64,000 bases of DNA, taken from contig CM034110.1 in NCBI GenBank assembly GCA_019914945.1, forward strand, positions 7,085,808 to 7,149,807, written 5' to 3'. This document shows positions 12,041-24,400 of the stretch, one piece after another. The number at the start of each line of letters is the position of its first letter. Position 1 is the stretch's first letter. This DNA is from Typha latifolia (Eukaryota > Streptophyta > Magnoliopsida > Poales > Typhaceae). A program made the translations under genes and the position numbers. The notes beneath the pieces are model-generated. The model did no database searches. It worked only from the letters and a program-made list of their open reading frames with translations, and had not been told where the DNA came from.

Positions 12041-15000
12041 ATGGTATCGCCCTCGCTTCTCCCACCATTGAGAAGCTTCTCTGCGGCGGAAATGGAGTCG
12101 GCGACCGTCGCGTTCTCCGCCGACAACCCGCCGCTTTCGGTAATCGGCGCTGCCAAGATCGCTGGAGTCGTGCTCTCCGCCGACTCGAGTCTTCCTTCGG
12201 GCTCCGCTCCCGTCCTCCGCTTCAATTCCGGGTGAGATTGCCCGCATCAGGCTCTCATTCTTATAGATATGAACGGATTTCTATAGGATGGATAGAAACA
12301 TCAAGTTTTGGTGTTGTCTTAGCAGTAAAGGAACAATTTTGAGCTGTTTTTTATGTTTCTTTTTTCTATAATTACCATGGCTACTGGTTAATCTCTTATT
12401 TTTATGTTGATTTGATCATGGAACATTGTGCGACATATTAAAGGCGATTCTTTGGCCGAAGGAATGGTTGTCTTATTGCGTTATTTCTCGTATTTTTTTC
12501 TTAGTCTTGTTTGTTCTCCCTTATAATTTTGTTTTCCTGATGGTTGAACTAATAATTGCGTTAGTTTGTTATTCTTACCTGCAAAGTATTGGTTTTGGAT
12601 GCTGATTGATGAGTACCACTGTGTTTATCTTTTAAGCATATTGCACGGTATTCTAAGAATTTGATGAGATTTTAGGTGATCTTATTTCATAGTTATGCTA
12701 CCTCTTCTGGTATATCCCTTTGGAGAACATTCAGTTGAAGTTTTATCTCAATGACAAACAGCACATGTTCTTGTTCTATTGGTTCCTTCAAATTCTTTTT
12801 TCTTGCTATATGGTCTGCTTGAGTTTTCTTGTTATAGTTCCATAATATGCTCCATGATGGATAGTTATCACAAAATTGATTTCCTTTTACAAGATACGGA
12901 TTTTAGTTGGATGTCCAACAATGCAGGAAAATTTTGCATGGAGTCAACACACTTCTTCGATATATTGGGCGGGTTGCCGCAGTTCCCAACTTCTATCAGC
13001 GGGATGCCGTTGAATCAGGAGAGGTATTTTGCATGCAATCAGTCTATCTTGATGAAGTCTCTTACTCTTCTTTGTTGATTTTGTCTTTGAATATATAATT
13101 TATGAGAAGTTGTTTACAGATTGATGAATGGATCGAATATGCTCCCATATTTTCTTCTGGTTCTGAATTTGAGGGCGCCTGCTCCCATGTGGATGGATAT
13201 CTAGCTCTCCGGACCTTCTTGGTTGGTTATAGCTTGTCAATTGCTGACATTGCCATATGGTCAGGTCTTGCAGGTAATATCTTAATTTTATTCTTTCCCA
13301 AAACCAACTTGGAATTCAATTTTTGTTTGCGTTTTCACTTTTGTTGTTTTTCCTGTAGCCACTGGTCAGAGATGGGAAAGTTTAAGGAAATCTAAGAAAT
13401 ATCAAAATCTCGCTCGTTGGTATAATAGCATAGCAGAAGAATATGGAGATACTCTAAATGAAGTGACAGCGGCTTATGTTGGGAAGAGAGGGCTAGGAAA
13501 GTCTCCTGCAGGTAACAAAAGGGGAGCCGATCAGGGTTCGCCTCTCGTTTCAAAGGGTACGGAGACAAATAAAGTGGCCAATGCAAAGGAAAGTGCTTCT
13601 ACATTTGAAGTAGATCTTCCTGGCGCAAAAGTTGGAGAGGTGTGCTTGCGGTTTGCCCCGGAGCCTAGTGGATACCTCCACATTGGTCATTCAAAGGCTG
13701 CACTTCTGAACCAATACTTTGCTCAGAGGTATCAAGGGCGTATGATCATTCGGTTTGATGACACGAATCCTTCAAAAGAAAGCAATGAGTTTGTTGACAA
13801 TATCTTAAAAGATATTGAAACACTGGGAATCAAATACGATGCTGTTACTTACACATCAGACTACTTCCCGCAGTTGATGGAAATGGCTGAAAGCTTGATT
13901 AGGAAAGGAAAAGCATATGTAGATGATACACCTAGGGAGCAAATGCAGAAGGAGAGGATGGATGGTATTGAGTCAAAATGTAGGAATAATACTGTGGACG
14001 AGAATTTGACTTTGTGGAAAGAGATGATTGCAGGGTCTGAAAGAGGTATCCAGTGCTGTGTACGAGGCAAACTGGACATGCAGGATCCGAACAAAGCACT
14101 GCGAGATCCTGTTTATTACCGTTATAATGGCATTGCACACCATCGTATTGGTTCGAAATATAAGGTCTACCCCACTTATGACTTTGCTTGCCCCTTTGTT
14201 GATGCCATAGAGGGTATAACTCATGCCCTTCGGTCAAGTGAGTATCATGATCGCAATGCTCAGTATTATCGAATACTTGGAGATATGGGATTGCGGAAAG
14301 TCCAGATATATGAATTTAGCCGGTTAAATATGGTTTATACCCTTCTTAGCAAGCGTAAGCTTCTTTGGTTTGTCCAGAATGGGAAAGTTGAGGGATGGGA
14401 TGATCCTCGTTTTCCCACTGTACAAGGCATTGTACGTAGAGGCTTGAAAATTGAGGCCCTCATACAATTTATTCTTCAACAGGTGATTGTTAAAGTTTAA
14501 TTGCTGATATATGAATTCTCATAGATTGACTTTATCTTCTCTTTGACTTCCAGGGTGCTTCAAAAAATCTGAATCTTATGGAGTGGGATAAGTTGTGGAC
14601 AATCAATAAGAAAATAACTGATCCCATATGTCCAAGGCATACTGCTGTGCTTGAAGAACAGCGAGTTATCTTGATCCTTACCAATGGTCCAGAAAAGCCA
14701 TTTGTGCGCATCATACCCAGGCATAAGAAATATGAGGGTGCTGGGAATAAGGCTACAACATTCACAAAGAGAATTTGGTTGGACTATAGTGATGCAATTT
14801 CCATCTCAGAGGGTGAGGAGGTAACTTTAATGGACTGGGGAAATGCCATCATAAGAGAAGTCAAGAAGGAAAATGGTAATATCACTCATCTGATTGGAGA
14901 GCTACACCTTGAAGGCTCCGTAAAAACAACAAAGTTGAAGCTTACATGGCTTCCTGATACAGAGGAGTTAGTTCAACTTTCATTGGTTGAATTCGACTAC

Positions 15001-16592
15001 TTAATAAAGAAGAAGAAGGTAAGTGGAGTACAAGTTAAATTCACCAATTGTTACTGTCGCTGATATGTTAGGCTTAACTGATTTGATTTTCTGTTTGGAG
15101 CTATGACATGGGTATATGAACTGATTATTTCTTGTTTACCTGCTATGGTGTTGTGTTATCTTCCAAATATTTTCCAACTTTGACAATATATTTATAATTT
15201 CTTGTGATATGATAATGATCATCTCAAGCAATCATGAAGAGAGAGATCTTATCTGAAAAGAAATATTTATTGGCCTTCTGATTGTAAAATTTCATTATCT
15301 CTCATGCTGCTAGTTTACTGCTAGGTTATTTAAATCACCAAAATGTAATGTTTCTTGAGCCACCATCAATGATTATTTTACAAATTCACACTAAAGGAGA
15401 TCATATTCCTTGAAGATCATGTTGTCTAATTCCTTCGTATCAGTTATGTGTTGGACACCTTAGTCATATGTGAGAGATGAAGGCATTCAAATTAGATGGT
15501 TTATAATTGCACATCTTGTAACATTTTATAGACTATGGTGAAACTTATTTGTTTTCAAGGGCTAATCTAGGATGGATTTGAGCCATAATTATTTGATCCA
15601 TTTTATTAGACGCCACTTTAGTGATGTGAGTTGGCTTTTGTCGTTCATAAACCAAGTTCTGTTGTATGTTTTCAAACCTCACTATGTAGGATTATAAGAT
15701 AAGTATTTGATCTATGACTTATATTACAATTAGAGTTTTTTTGATGTTGCAATCACATCTCATGTTTGACCTATGTTTTGTTTGTTATATTCTAAATTCA
15801 GCATTCTTAAGATTTTCTGTTTTGCTTGAAGAAATATGTGGATTAACATGAGCATTGGATCATATGTAGTAGGAACAGAGTGTAGGATAAGTTAGATGGC
15901 ATGTGGTGCTTTCAAGTTATTCATTAGTTGCATAAAGCGAAGGAGAGCATATTTAGTTTGGACTCTTAACACTCATTGATGGAAGATGATAAACTACGTA
16001 CACAAAAATGTATAGGTAGACAAATCTTTGATGACTCCATAAGGAATTAGAGTGAAATATTTAGTCTCTCTGTCTCCTTTCCACAAAGTACAACCTTAAG
16101 GAATTAGAGTGGAATATTTAGTCTCCATGTCTCCTTTCCAGAAAGTACAAGCGGAGAAACACTTGGGGTGGTAATTAGCATCAGAACTTAGAGGAGATGA
16201 GTCTGAAAAATGAAAAAACAAAAAACAAAAAAACAAAGTTAGCAGTTGGTTTCAGTATTTCTGCTATTTCTTTTACTTCTAGGTGAAAACTTTTCAAATT
16301 ATTTATGCCCTTTTATAAAAACTTGCATATTTGTGCATTTCAATTGAACTTGGTTGTTGTGGTTGAACAACAGCTTGAAGAAGATGAGGACTTCATCGAC
16401 AATCTTAATCCCTGCACACGACAAGAAACTGCAGCCCTTGGAGATTCCAACATGCGCAACCTGAAGCGCGGAGAAATTATACAGCTCGAAAGGAAAGGTT
16501 ATTTCAGATGTGATGTGCCGTTCCTCCGACCTTCAAAACCGATTGTTCTTTTCGCAATTCCAGATGGTAGGCAGCAAGCATCTCTAAACTGA
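12041..16592 (+). CDS. Glutamyl-tRNA synthetase, cytosolic
   Basis: Class I synthetase that charges cytosolic tRNA-Glu with glutamate. Exons: 12041-12231, 12927-13023, 13120-13273, 13359-14482, 14554-15018, 16374-16592. They sum to 2250 nt (749 residues). A GST-like N-terminal domain (about residues 35-185) contains LSIADIAIWSGLA, followed by a Lys/Ser-rich linker. The catalytic domain has HIGH at 255-258 and the eukaryotic KMSKS-type LLSKRKL around 476-482. The C-terminal part is the eukaryote-type beta-barrel anticodon-binding region, with EWDKLWTINK, GSVKTTKLKLTWL and LERKGYFRCDVPF. This is the eukaryotic cytosolic, GlnRS-like type and not the organellar bacterial type. The first ATG is 12041; an in-frame ATG at 12092 starts where plant homologues begin and may be the true start (732 residues). 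The final 1.36 kb intron holds a tandem duplication. Confidence 0.95.
16040..16152. repeat. 57-base tandem duplication in the last GluRS intron
   Basis: Two consecutive copies of a unit beginning TAAGGAATTAGAGTG and ending near CCTTTCCA-AAAGTACAA. The copies differ at only a few positions, so the duplication is fairly recent. It lies in the intron at 15019-16373 and does not affect coding. Confidence 0.8.
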
Positions 16593-17989
16593 CTGGCAGT
16601 TCTATAATGACTATATTATCCAACATTGCTATATAAAACTGATCAAGTTTATATTGGAATTTTGATCCATCATTTTTCTGAAATTTGATGTAATTTTATG
16701 ATCACTCCATGGGTGTATTTTTAATTCAAATTATGGATCTATCAACTTTTTGGAAGTTATGTTATTTGACTTCTGTGGTAATCTGGAGATAAAATTTTCT
16801 GGAAAAAGAGTTCTTTTCTCTTCAATCAAAATTTTATATGTATTTTTGGATGGAAAAAGTTGAGATGCTCTTTAAGCCACTGTTCACTTGTAGAATATGA
16901 ATCAACATTGAGCCTCTTATTTTGATGTAGTAACTAAACACTAATTTAGTTTCTTCTAGTATACTAATTTATTATTCTATTAATACGATCCGACCACGTA
17001 GGTCTAGGTCGAGTTAGTCTAATTTGCTTATTGTCTTTAATTTTGAATTAAAGCGGATAATTTATATGTCAATTCAATTCGCTAGGACTTTGGTCCTATA
17101 AATAGGAGTGGTTATAAATTAATTAAGATATGTGTGAAATGATTATTGAGTTAATTTTTTTTATAATTGAGTTATTATTGTCTTATCACAGCTGTAGATT
17201 GTCTTTATTTTTTTAAGATTAGATCTTAACTCTAGATCCATTCAAAGTACTAAAATCCTAGCTACCCTTTTCATTCACAAGTCACACTACCTTAGGGCCA
17301 TGCGCTACATTTCAACGATTATCGCAACGTTGAATATTTATTGATTTGCTTTGTTTTGACCTTAGTTTACTCTTTTATTTTTAATTTTTCATCCCAACTT
17401 TTGATTTCGTGAAACTAAAACTATTAAATTCATAACTCGTGAGGCTACCACCACAAAAAAATTATAATTTTCTTACGTCCAGATTTAGTTAGTAACATCT
17501 CTCTTATTTCATACCATTTTTTAAAATTAATTTAATAGTGACTTAAAATTATTATTTTATTCCTAGATTAGGCAACACTTAATTATTATAACTACTTTAC
17601 ATCCGGTCAAGGATATTTTTATCATTTGGTTTAAAATATCATTAATTTCTAACATAAATTTACTATTCTTCGCTACTTTAATATCAATTTTATGTAACGC
17701 CAAATATAATTATACATTAGTATTCAATTAAATATTAAAATATTTTTTCTAGAATTAGATTTATTCCACAAGTTTTTGGAAGTTTAAAACAAAAGTAAAA
17801 TGAAAACTGTGTTTTAATTATTATCACATAATATTTCCTATTCCGATAGCCGTTCTTGGGTGAAAACTGACTTTGGGTATTAACTTGAGGTATTAAAAAC
17901 AAACATTGTGTTGGAATAATAAATATATATATCCTAATTTTTGATCAATTTTTCTAAAATGTTGAGTATTCCTACCAGGGCTATTAATC

Positions 17990-18039
<50 letters not shown>

Positions 18040-18283
18040 AACGGTCATAACTGTTTTGTGTTCAAAATAGCGGTCATCCACAGTAGTCTAATCTTTTCCC
18101 TCCAAAAGAGCTCTATCACACACGTAGCACTGCAGAGAGGGGGAGAGAGAGATAGAGGACGAAGCTACAAATTAAAGAACCAATCAATCTTTAGCACCAA
18201 TCCATCCCTATTTCTTATTCATCTCCTTCTTCCCCCCTCCGAATACTATCATCCCTCCCTTGTCAAGAGAGAAGCAACCCCCC
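16593..18283. other. Intergenic region GluRS to Ole e 1-like gene
   Basis: AT-rich spacer. It holds the GluRS 3'UTR (to about 16750), then unremarkable AT-rich DNA, then a (GA)n tract at 18001-18035 and a pyrimidine/purine-biased leader before 18284. No gene or RNA was recognised. Confidence 0.6.
18001..18035. repeat. (AG)n microsatellite upstream of the Ole e 1-like gene
   Basis: About 35 bases of AG, preceded by CACACACACA. It lies roughly 250 bases before the start codon. GA tracts in plant promoters and leaders can bind GAGA-binding (BBR/BPC) factors; that role here is only inferred. Confidence 0.85.
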
Positions 18284-18850
18284 ATGGCAAATCACCACCT
18301 TCTTCCTCTCGTAGCTTCTCTCTCCCTCTTCTCGGCCCTTATCACAATCGCCAATGCCGCCCCGCCATTTGCGTTTATCATCAAAGGCCGTGTTTACTGC
18401 GACACTTGCCGTGCCGGCTTCGAGACGAGTGCCTCGGAGTACTTGGAAGGTAGTACCAAAATTTGCAGACACATTGGGTGCGAACCCTAAAATAAATAAC
18501 TTGTCGACTAATTTTGTGTAGGTGCTAAGGTGAGGCTCGAATGCAAGCACTTCGGAAGCGGTGAAATAATCCAGAAAGGCGAGTGCGTGACGGACGCGAC
18601 CGGCGCCTACGAACTCCGCGTCGAGGATGATCATCAGGAGGAGATCTGCGAGGTGATTCTGGTCGACAGCCCGCGGCCGGACTGCGGGGAGGTCCATATC
18701 GGCAGGGACCGGGCTCGCGTCTCGCTCACCCGCAACAATGGCATCTCCTCCGCCGTCCGCTACGCCAACGCCGTCGGCTTCCTGAAGGACGAGCCTTTGC
18801 TCGAATGTGGCCTCTTGCTCCAGAAGTACGCATTGGGGGATTCCGACTAA
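18284..18850 (+). CDS. Ole e 1-like secreted protein
   Basis: Small extracellular protein of the pollen Ole e 1 allergen and extensin family. Exons 18284-18449 and 18522-18850 sum to 495 nt (164 residues). The start ATG at 18284 opens MANHHLLPL, a hydrophobic signal peptide ending near residue 26-28 (TIANA/APP). The mature part begins with IKGRVYCDTCRAGFET, the family signature. Further Cys occur in RLEC, GEC, EIC, PDC and LEC, giving seven in all; six normally form three disulphides. GAYELRVEDDH and the C-terminal LLLQKYAL also fit. Family members occur in pollen, roots and other tissues, so pollen expression cannot be assumed. The second exon is markedly GC-rich. The single short intron is 72 bases. 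Confidence 0.9.
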
Positions 18851-20379
18851 GACCTGATCCATTCAAACAAAATCAATATCTACTTCTGGTAATAACTTAT
18901 ATATATAACTTTTTTTTAATTGTTTGACACCGTTTTAGTTTGGAGTAATTATTCGGCGAAACATATGATTTAAAGCCTAGACTAGACAGCTTACTGTATT
19001 GGCTAAAAATTTGGTTAGGCCTAAGTGCCTATGTATCTAAAAAGGATTGATTATTTATTCCGTTCATATCTAGCCTTCAAGTTTATGAATGATAAAAATA
19101 AATAAATTTCAAGTGATTTTAATCAAGTCTTGGTTAACGAAGCAATGTGATTGTTGTGATGATAAATACTACTACAATTTTGATATAAAAAAAAAGATGT
19201 ATTTACATTTAAAGCTGGTATTATATCATAATTTAATTCGGTCAAAAAGAAACCCTAGATTTTATCCATGGATAAGTCCTCAAATAGAGGTTAATTTGTA
19301 GAGATAAGACTCTTTTATTCACTATTAGGATTTTTATTTTAATCAGAAAACATGTAAGTTTATTATGGCTAACGGAGAAGAATAATCTACAAGATTTTTT
19401 TTTTCTTTTGAGAAAAAGGCCCTCACGATCTTTAGAACAGCAAAGTTACACATATATGATAGTGATACTGCTACTTAGATAGTTAATTAAGATAGAAAAT
19501 TTTGAATACAGAGTGTAACTAGGGTAAAGATTTTTCAAAGGTTTTGCAATTTAATTGTATTTATTTTTTAATTTAGCATATCAAACAAAGTGCTTATTTT
19601 TTACTGTTGCGCATTTTTTTTTTATTATGAAATGAACATAATTTATATATATAATACACATTATAGTCTATTGTTATAAATTTAAAAAATTAAATATAAC
19701 TAAATTGCAAAAACCACGTGTTTTCCTAATGATTTTTTTTTCAAAATATCATAATTATTAATAAAATCTTTAGACTCTATCATAATTAATAATTATGATT
19801 AATTTTTAATAAAATATTTCTATCATATATAAATAATTAAAATACTCTTTTTTGTAAGTTTAGAACGTAAAATACTTATCAACAACTTGTCTCAAATAAA
19901 AGAAGATATTTTTTATTGTAGAATAATATTGGTATTATACTTGACAGTTTTTAAACTATATTAAATAATTTATACAAGTGTAAAATATTTTATTTTATTT
20001 TATTTTAAAAAAAAGGATTCCCTCCTTATGAAATATTCGATGATATCTTTATGCAAACATAAGGGTTTTGAGTGTAAATTTGTAAAGTAGAGGGCGTAAA
20101 ATATAATTTAAGCTGCAATGACGCAGGATATAGTGAAGCGTGCAACAAAAGCTCTCAAGAATTCCATGCCACACGTTACTTTGTTACGGCGGTTGACAAA
20201 TTCTCAATTTAGACCTTCCCTAGTTTGATCCATTTTTTTTTCTTTTATTTTATCAAAAAAATAAAATAGTTTGAACCCTTTTTATGATCGTAAAAGCTAC
20301 GTCACTTAACTTTATTGAGCAATTGATTGCAAGTGTTAGGGGTGTTTTTGCAAAAAAAACCATCTGTTTTAACTTTATT

Positions 20380-20483
20380 GAAAAAACTAACGTCTCTTTT
20401 CAAAATTTACAATCCACTCCTTGTTCTTTTGAAAAAACTAACGTCTCTTTTCAAAATTTTGATACAATCCACTCCTTGTTCTC
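20380..20483. repeat. Tandem duplication of about 51 bases
   Basis: Two copies of a unit starting GAAAAAACTAACGTCTC and ending ATCCACTCCTTGTTCT, the second with a 3-base insertion (TTGATAC against TTAC). The duplication makes a spurious 70-codon frame with an internal repeat. Confidence 0.85.
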
Positions 20484-21280
20484 TCTATTTTCCTAATTTA
20501 TAAATAAGCCACAGTATGATTGTAGCTTATGATTATATCTTATAATCTATCAAAATATTATTACGATAATAATAATTTTCCAAAAGATATTTTATTAAAG
20601 GAACAAGCAAACTACACCGTTTAGCCAATTACCCCTGGTTTAATTTACCTAAATACATTCCAAATTTAAGCACTAATTCTAATTGTCCACGCTAATTAAA
20701 TTACCAAACTACCCCTGCCACAAGAGGTAATTTGAAATCATTCCCAACCACAATGGAATAAATTATAGAATTATTGGACTATATACTAACATAGATGAAG
20801 CTTTTCACAATAACTCAGAAGCATCGGTGGTTATTTGCAAAAAAATAGAAAAAAAAAACCAAACTATTACACTTGGAAGCATTTGAAGAAGAGAGAGAAT
20901 AGTCAAAGAGGAGACCTTTATCCAGGTGATGGTGATCATCTACTAGCTCTTGGAAATAACATGCAATAATTGTGGCCTCAAAGTCAAATGCTAGGAAATA
21001 AATAAATATATATATATGTATTATTGTTCGTACCATGTCCAAAGTCGCATGAACTATCCATCTATCATGCTAATAAGAACATTAATTTAGTAGATAAGAT
21101 AAGGTTAATTTATTCTCTTCAAATACTTTTGTTTATGAAAGACTAATTCTATGTTGTGATATAAATAAATGGGTTTCTCCATGCTAGTTGAATACTTGCT
21201 TAGAAGCATCAAATATGTGTAATTTAGATCAAATTGTTTCTATAATTTGCTAATTAATTCGTTAGATTTAATATAATAGT

Positions 21281-21335
21281 ACTAACGGCTTAAGCTTTTA
21301 AAACAGTTGGTAAATTAATATGATATCAGAGCAAA
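21281..21335 (+). mobile_element. LTR 3' end with primer-binding-site relic
   Basis: The stretch reads like the end of a plant LTR (CTTAAGCTTTT...GTTGGTAAATTAATA), followed by TGATATCAGAGC. That differs by one base from the initiator-Met tRNA primer site TGGTATCAGAGC used by many plant retroelements. No open internal domain follows. A matching relic occurs in reverse orientation at 59155-59217. Confidence 0.5.
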
Positions 21336-21777
21336 ATATTATAATTATTTGTATATTAATATAATCACCTCGCAACTAAAGGGTGGGACGCAACAGCTAA
21401 TTTGATACGATTGGCTATCTATTTTGTGGAATTAAGAATGGATAAGCAACGTGATACTTGGGATTGGACGTGGCTAATTAACATCTAATCAAGGGGTGAA
21501 TCCTGTCGATAAATTAATTAATAAGGTATTGGTAGGGATTAATTAACAATAATCTGGGGGAGTGTTTAAGGTTTAAACGTGATTCTTGGGGTAGTTAGGG
21601 TTTTGTCTTCTTGGAGAGGTTGGTGCTCCACGTAATGTAGCAGGTGTCAGGTGAGATCATGGAATAGATAGAATCTCAATGCTGCTGTCACACACACTCT
21701 CTATTTCCTTATCATATTAATAAGGATTTTAAAAAAAAATCCCATATTTACTTGTATACCTCTCTAAATCTAATATA

Positions 21778-21781
<4 letters not shown>

Positions 21782-21808
<27 letters not shown>
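21782..21808. repeat. (TA)n microsatellite
   Basis: About 27 bases of alternating TA in gene-poor DNA. Confidence 0.85.
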
Positions 21809-21809
<1 letters not shown>

Positions 21810-21999
21810 CTTATTTTTGCACGGGTACTCTCATGGAGTTTAACTATTTTTTAAAATTTTAAAAATTTAGATATAAAAAATGAAACTATCATTATTCTAG
21901 ATTTCATAAATTTTTCTTGGTTAAGTATATTTTTATCAATTTTTTATTAAATTATTGAGACTTAATTTGAAAAGTAACCAAATAAGTATTTATGCAAAT

Positions 22000-22022
22000 A
22001 ATATATATATATATATATATAT
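22000..22022. repeat. (AT)n microsatellite
   Basis: About 23 bases of alternating AT in gene-poor DNA. Confidence 0.85.
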
Positions 22023-22216
22023 TGAGAATATCAACAGAAACATATAAGTAAATAAGAGATTTCTGAAGAGTATATACATAATTTTTTTAATTAGAAAATA
22101 ACTATTTATGTGTTAATTTGATACGATTCGATCCTCCACGTGTGACATTAGGTTCATGAAAATGAGCATATTTATCTAGTTGAGTATGTAGAAGCAATAA
22201 AATCAATTTTTGTCAA

Positions 22217-22600
22217 GGTGCGTCTGAACGCAAGGATCGCATTCGAACGCCTGCATCGCGTTCGCATCGACAGAGGACGAAAATGGCGCGTTCGAATGAA
22301 AACGGGCGCGTTCGAACGCACCGTTGCGAAAGTGTGGATTTTGTTAGGGATTGTTAGAGTTGTTTGGAGTGTTTAAGTTAATTAAGGAGTTCTTAGAGTA
22401 AGCCTCTATATATATGTGGAAGAAACCCTAATTAAGATCCTATCTTATTATTGGAATTGGCTTTAGCCTTATCTCATTCTCTATTTGTCTCTTGCCATTT
22501 GTGCCATCTCCCACCTCCCTTTTTTTACCGCCCAAGTTTTTGGTCGGTCTCTTCTAGCTTCTATCCCCTCTCTTCCACAACAATTTTTTCCCCTTCACAC
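22217..22600 (+). mobile_element. LTR-like fragment with a GCGTTCGAACGC cluster
   Basis: 22217-22330 holds five near-copies of the palindrome GCGTTCGAACGC, at least one perfect, in an otherwise AT-rich region. A TATA-like CTATATATAT follows at about 22406, then a pyrimidine-rich leader-like stretch. The order (motif cluster, TATA, leader) resembles U3-R-U5 of an LTR. Apart from the motif it does not match the LTRs at 47242 and 58052. LTR identity is inferred; both ends are undefined. Confidence 0.35.
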
Positions 22601-24349
22601 CAAGAACTAACCCTAGCATCCATCTAACCATTGGAGAGCTATCAAACTAGGATCTAAGTTTCAGAACCGTTGCAGATCCAATTAAATCGGTTCATAACAT
22701 AATTGTATTGCACAAAAACTCTCTTTTTGGTACACATTACCTTAACAAGGGCATAAAATATTATTGGAAACTATATATAAAAAAAAAGGAATCTATTTGC
22801 AAATATTTAAAGTAGGAAGCTTCTCATAATACATCTAAAATATAGATGATTATTTGCAAAAATAAATCATCATCTGCACCATTCTTCAAAACCTTGAGAC
22901 AATGAGATAGAAGGACAAAGTTGACATAGTTCATGATTTGTGCAATTGGGCAAACTAATAAAGGTACAAGTGCGTCGGATTAAACCTTAATTCAATAAAT
23001 TAATGATTAATTAATCATATAGTAAACGATCCCCAAACTAAGAAGACCCAAACTATTTTAATTTAAATAACGTGTTATCCTAATTTTTTTTTTCTTTATT
23101 CTTTTTCCCCTCCAAGAACAATTAATTGAGTCAAAAACTTTTAGAAATTAGCACTTGCAATTTGTTTGTCAAACAAATGACGGAAAATTAATCTGCCACG
23201 TAGACATTTCCTTATCGAAACGCAGTAGCCACACAATTAATTACATTTTTAAAACCTATTCTGACCAACATTTACAACTTGCACTACTTTGATGACACAT
23301 AGTTGGCAATTTTTTCGTTGTCTACCTTTGTGCATATATTTATATATAAATGAGAATTATTGTGGTATTTTGTCAGCGTTCGTTGTTAATGTTTAAGTTG
23401 TTGGCTAGTTATTTTGATATTTATTATGTAGTTTGCAAACAACTAAAAGAAAAAAAAAAATATTATCAAACTCTAGGATATATATCTTATCCATTTATGC
23501 TCTTTCCATGTATATATAGAGAGAGAGAGTAGAAATTTTATATTAAAATTTACAAGGAAGTTTAAATATTTTTATATTTCGCCTTGAAATATTGGGATGT
23601 AATTTTGTAAATTAACACGATCTACACTCGATGGTAACTAAGGTGCAACTCGAATAATTATAACTACTATTTCGTAGAAATATATCAAATCAGTTATTAC
23701 TATGCTGACGTAATTTATCTTTATAATAATTTAAATTATTAATTATTTGTGTGATTTATGATTCAGTGTGGGTTGACTCTGTGCGAACTAGTCTAATCGT
23801 ATCATTTAGTAAAAAAAGACGAATCGATTGTGTGTCATAAGATGTACTTAATTAATGCATTCAATAGTGCATCTCGATTGATTCACAATGAATCTAGCTC
23901 TCTATTTATGCCAGTGGTTGGGCCGCTCAAAAATAGACTTATCTCCCGAGATTTAATAAGTTCAAATTTAAATATAATTAAAAAGTATATGTAGCAGAGT
24001 TTAAGAGATAGTTTTCTCTTTCTCAGTTTCTCCGTGACACTCTAGATCCTTGTCACAGCAACTGGTGTCTTCTAGTGTTCTGATGTCAACTTATACAAAT
24101 ATTCAACTCCATTATTGGAGTTAAGATAATAGTATATTATCAACTTTCCACTTTTAGCACGTCCTCTCATTATTCTGCAATATAATAAATTCTTCTCGCT
24201 CTTAAAAAATTAAGAAAAAAAAACATAACATTAATCCATGAATCTACGACTAATCTCTCTGGATCTTCCTCGAGAAGAACAAATTATTTAGAGGCGTTAC
24301 GAAATTAATTACCAACTAGTCTAAGGGGAGTATTCTTTCTAATTATTTT

Positions 24350-24351
<2 letters not shown>

Positions 24352-24398
<47 letters not shown>
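24352..24398. repeat. Long (AT)n microsatellite
   Basis: About 47 bases of uninterrupted alternating AT, the longest such tract in the window. Confidence 0.9.

Positions 24399-24400
<2 letters not shown>

Noticed and set aside
20284..20496. 70-codon frame with an internal repeat
   Set aside because: The internal repeat is the tandem DNA duplication; no homology or splice context.
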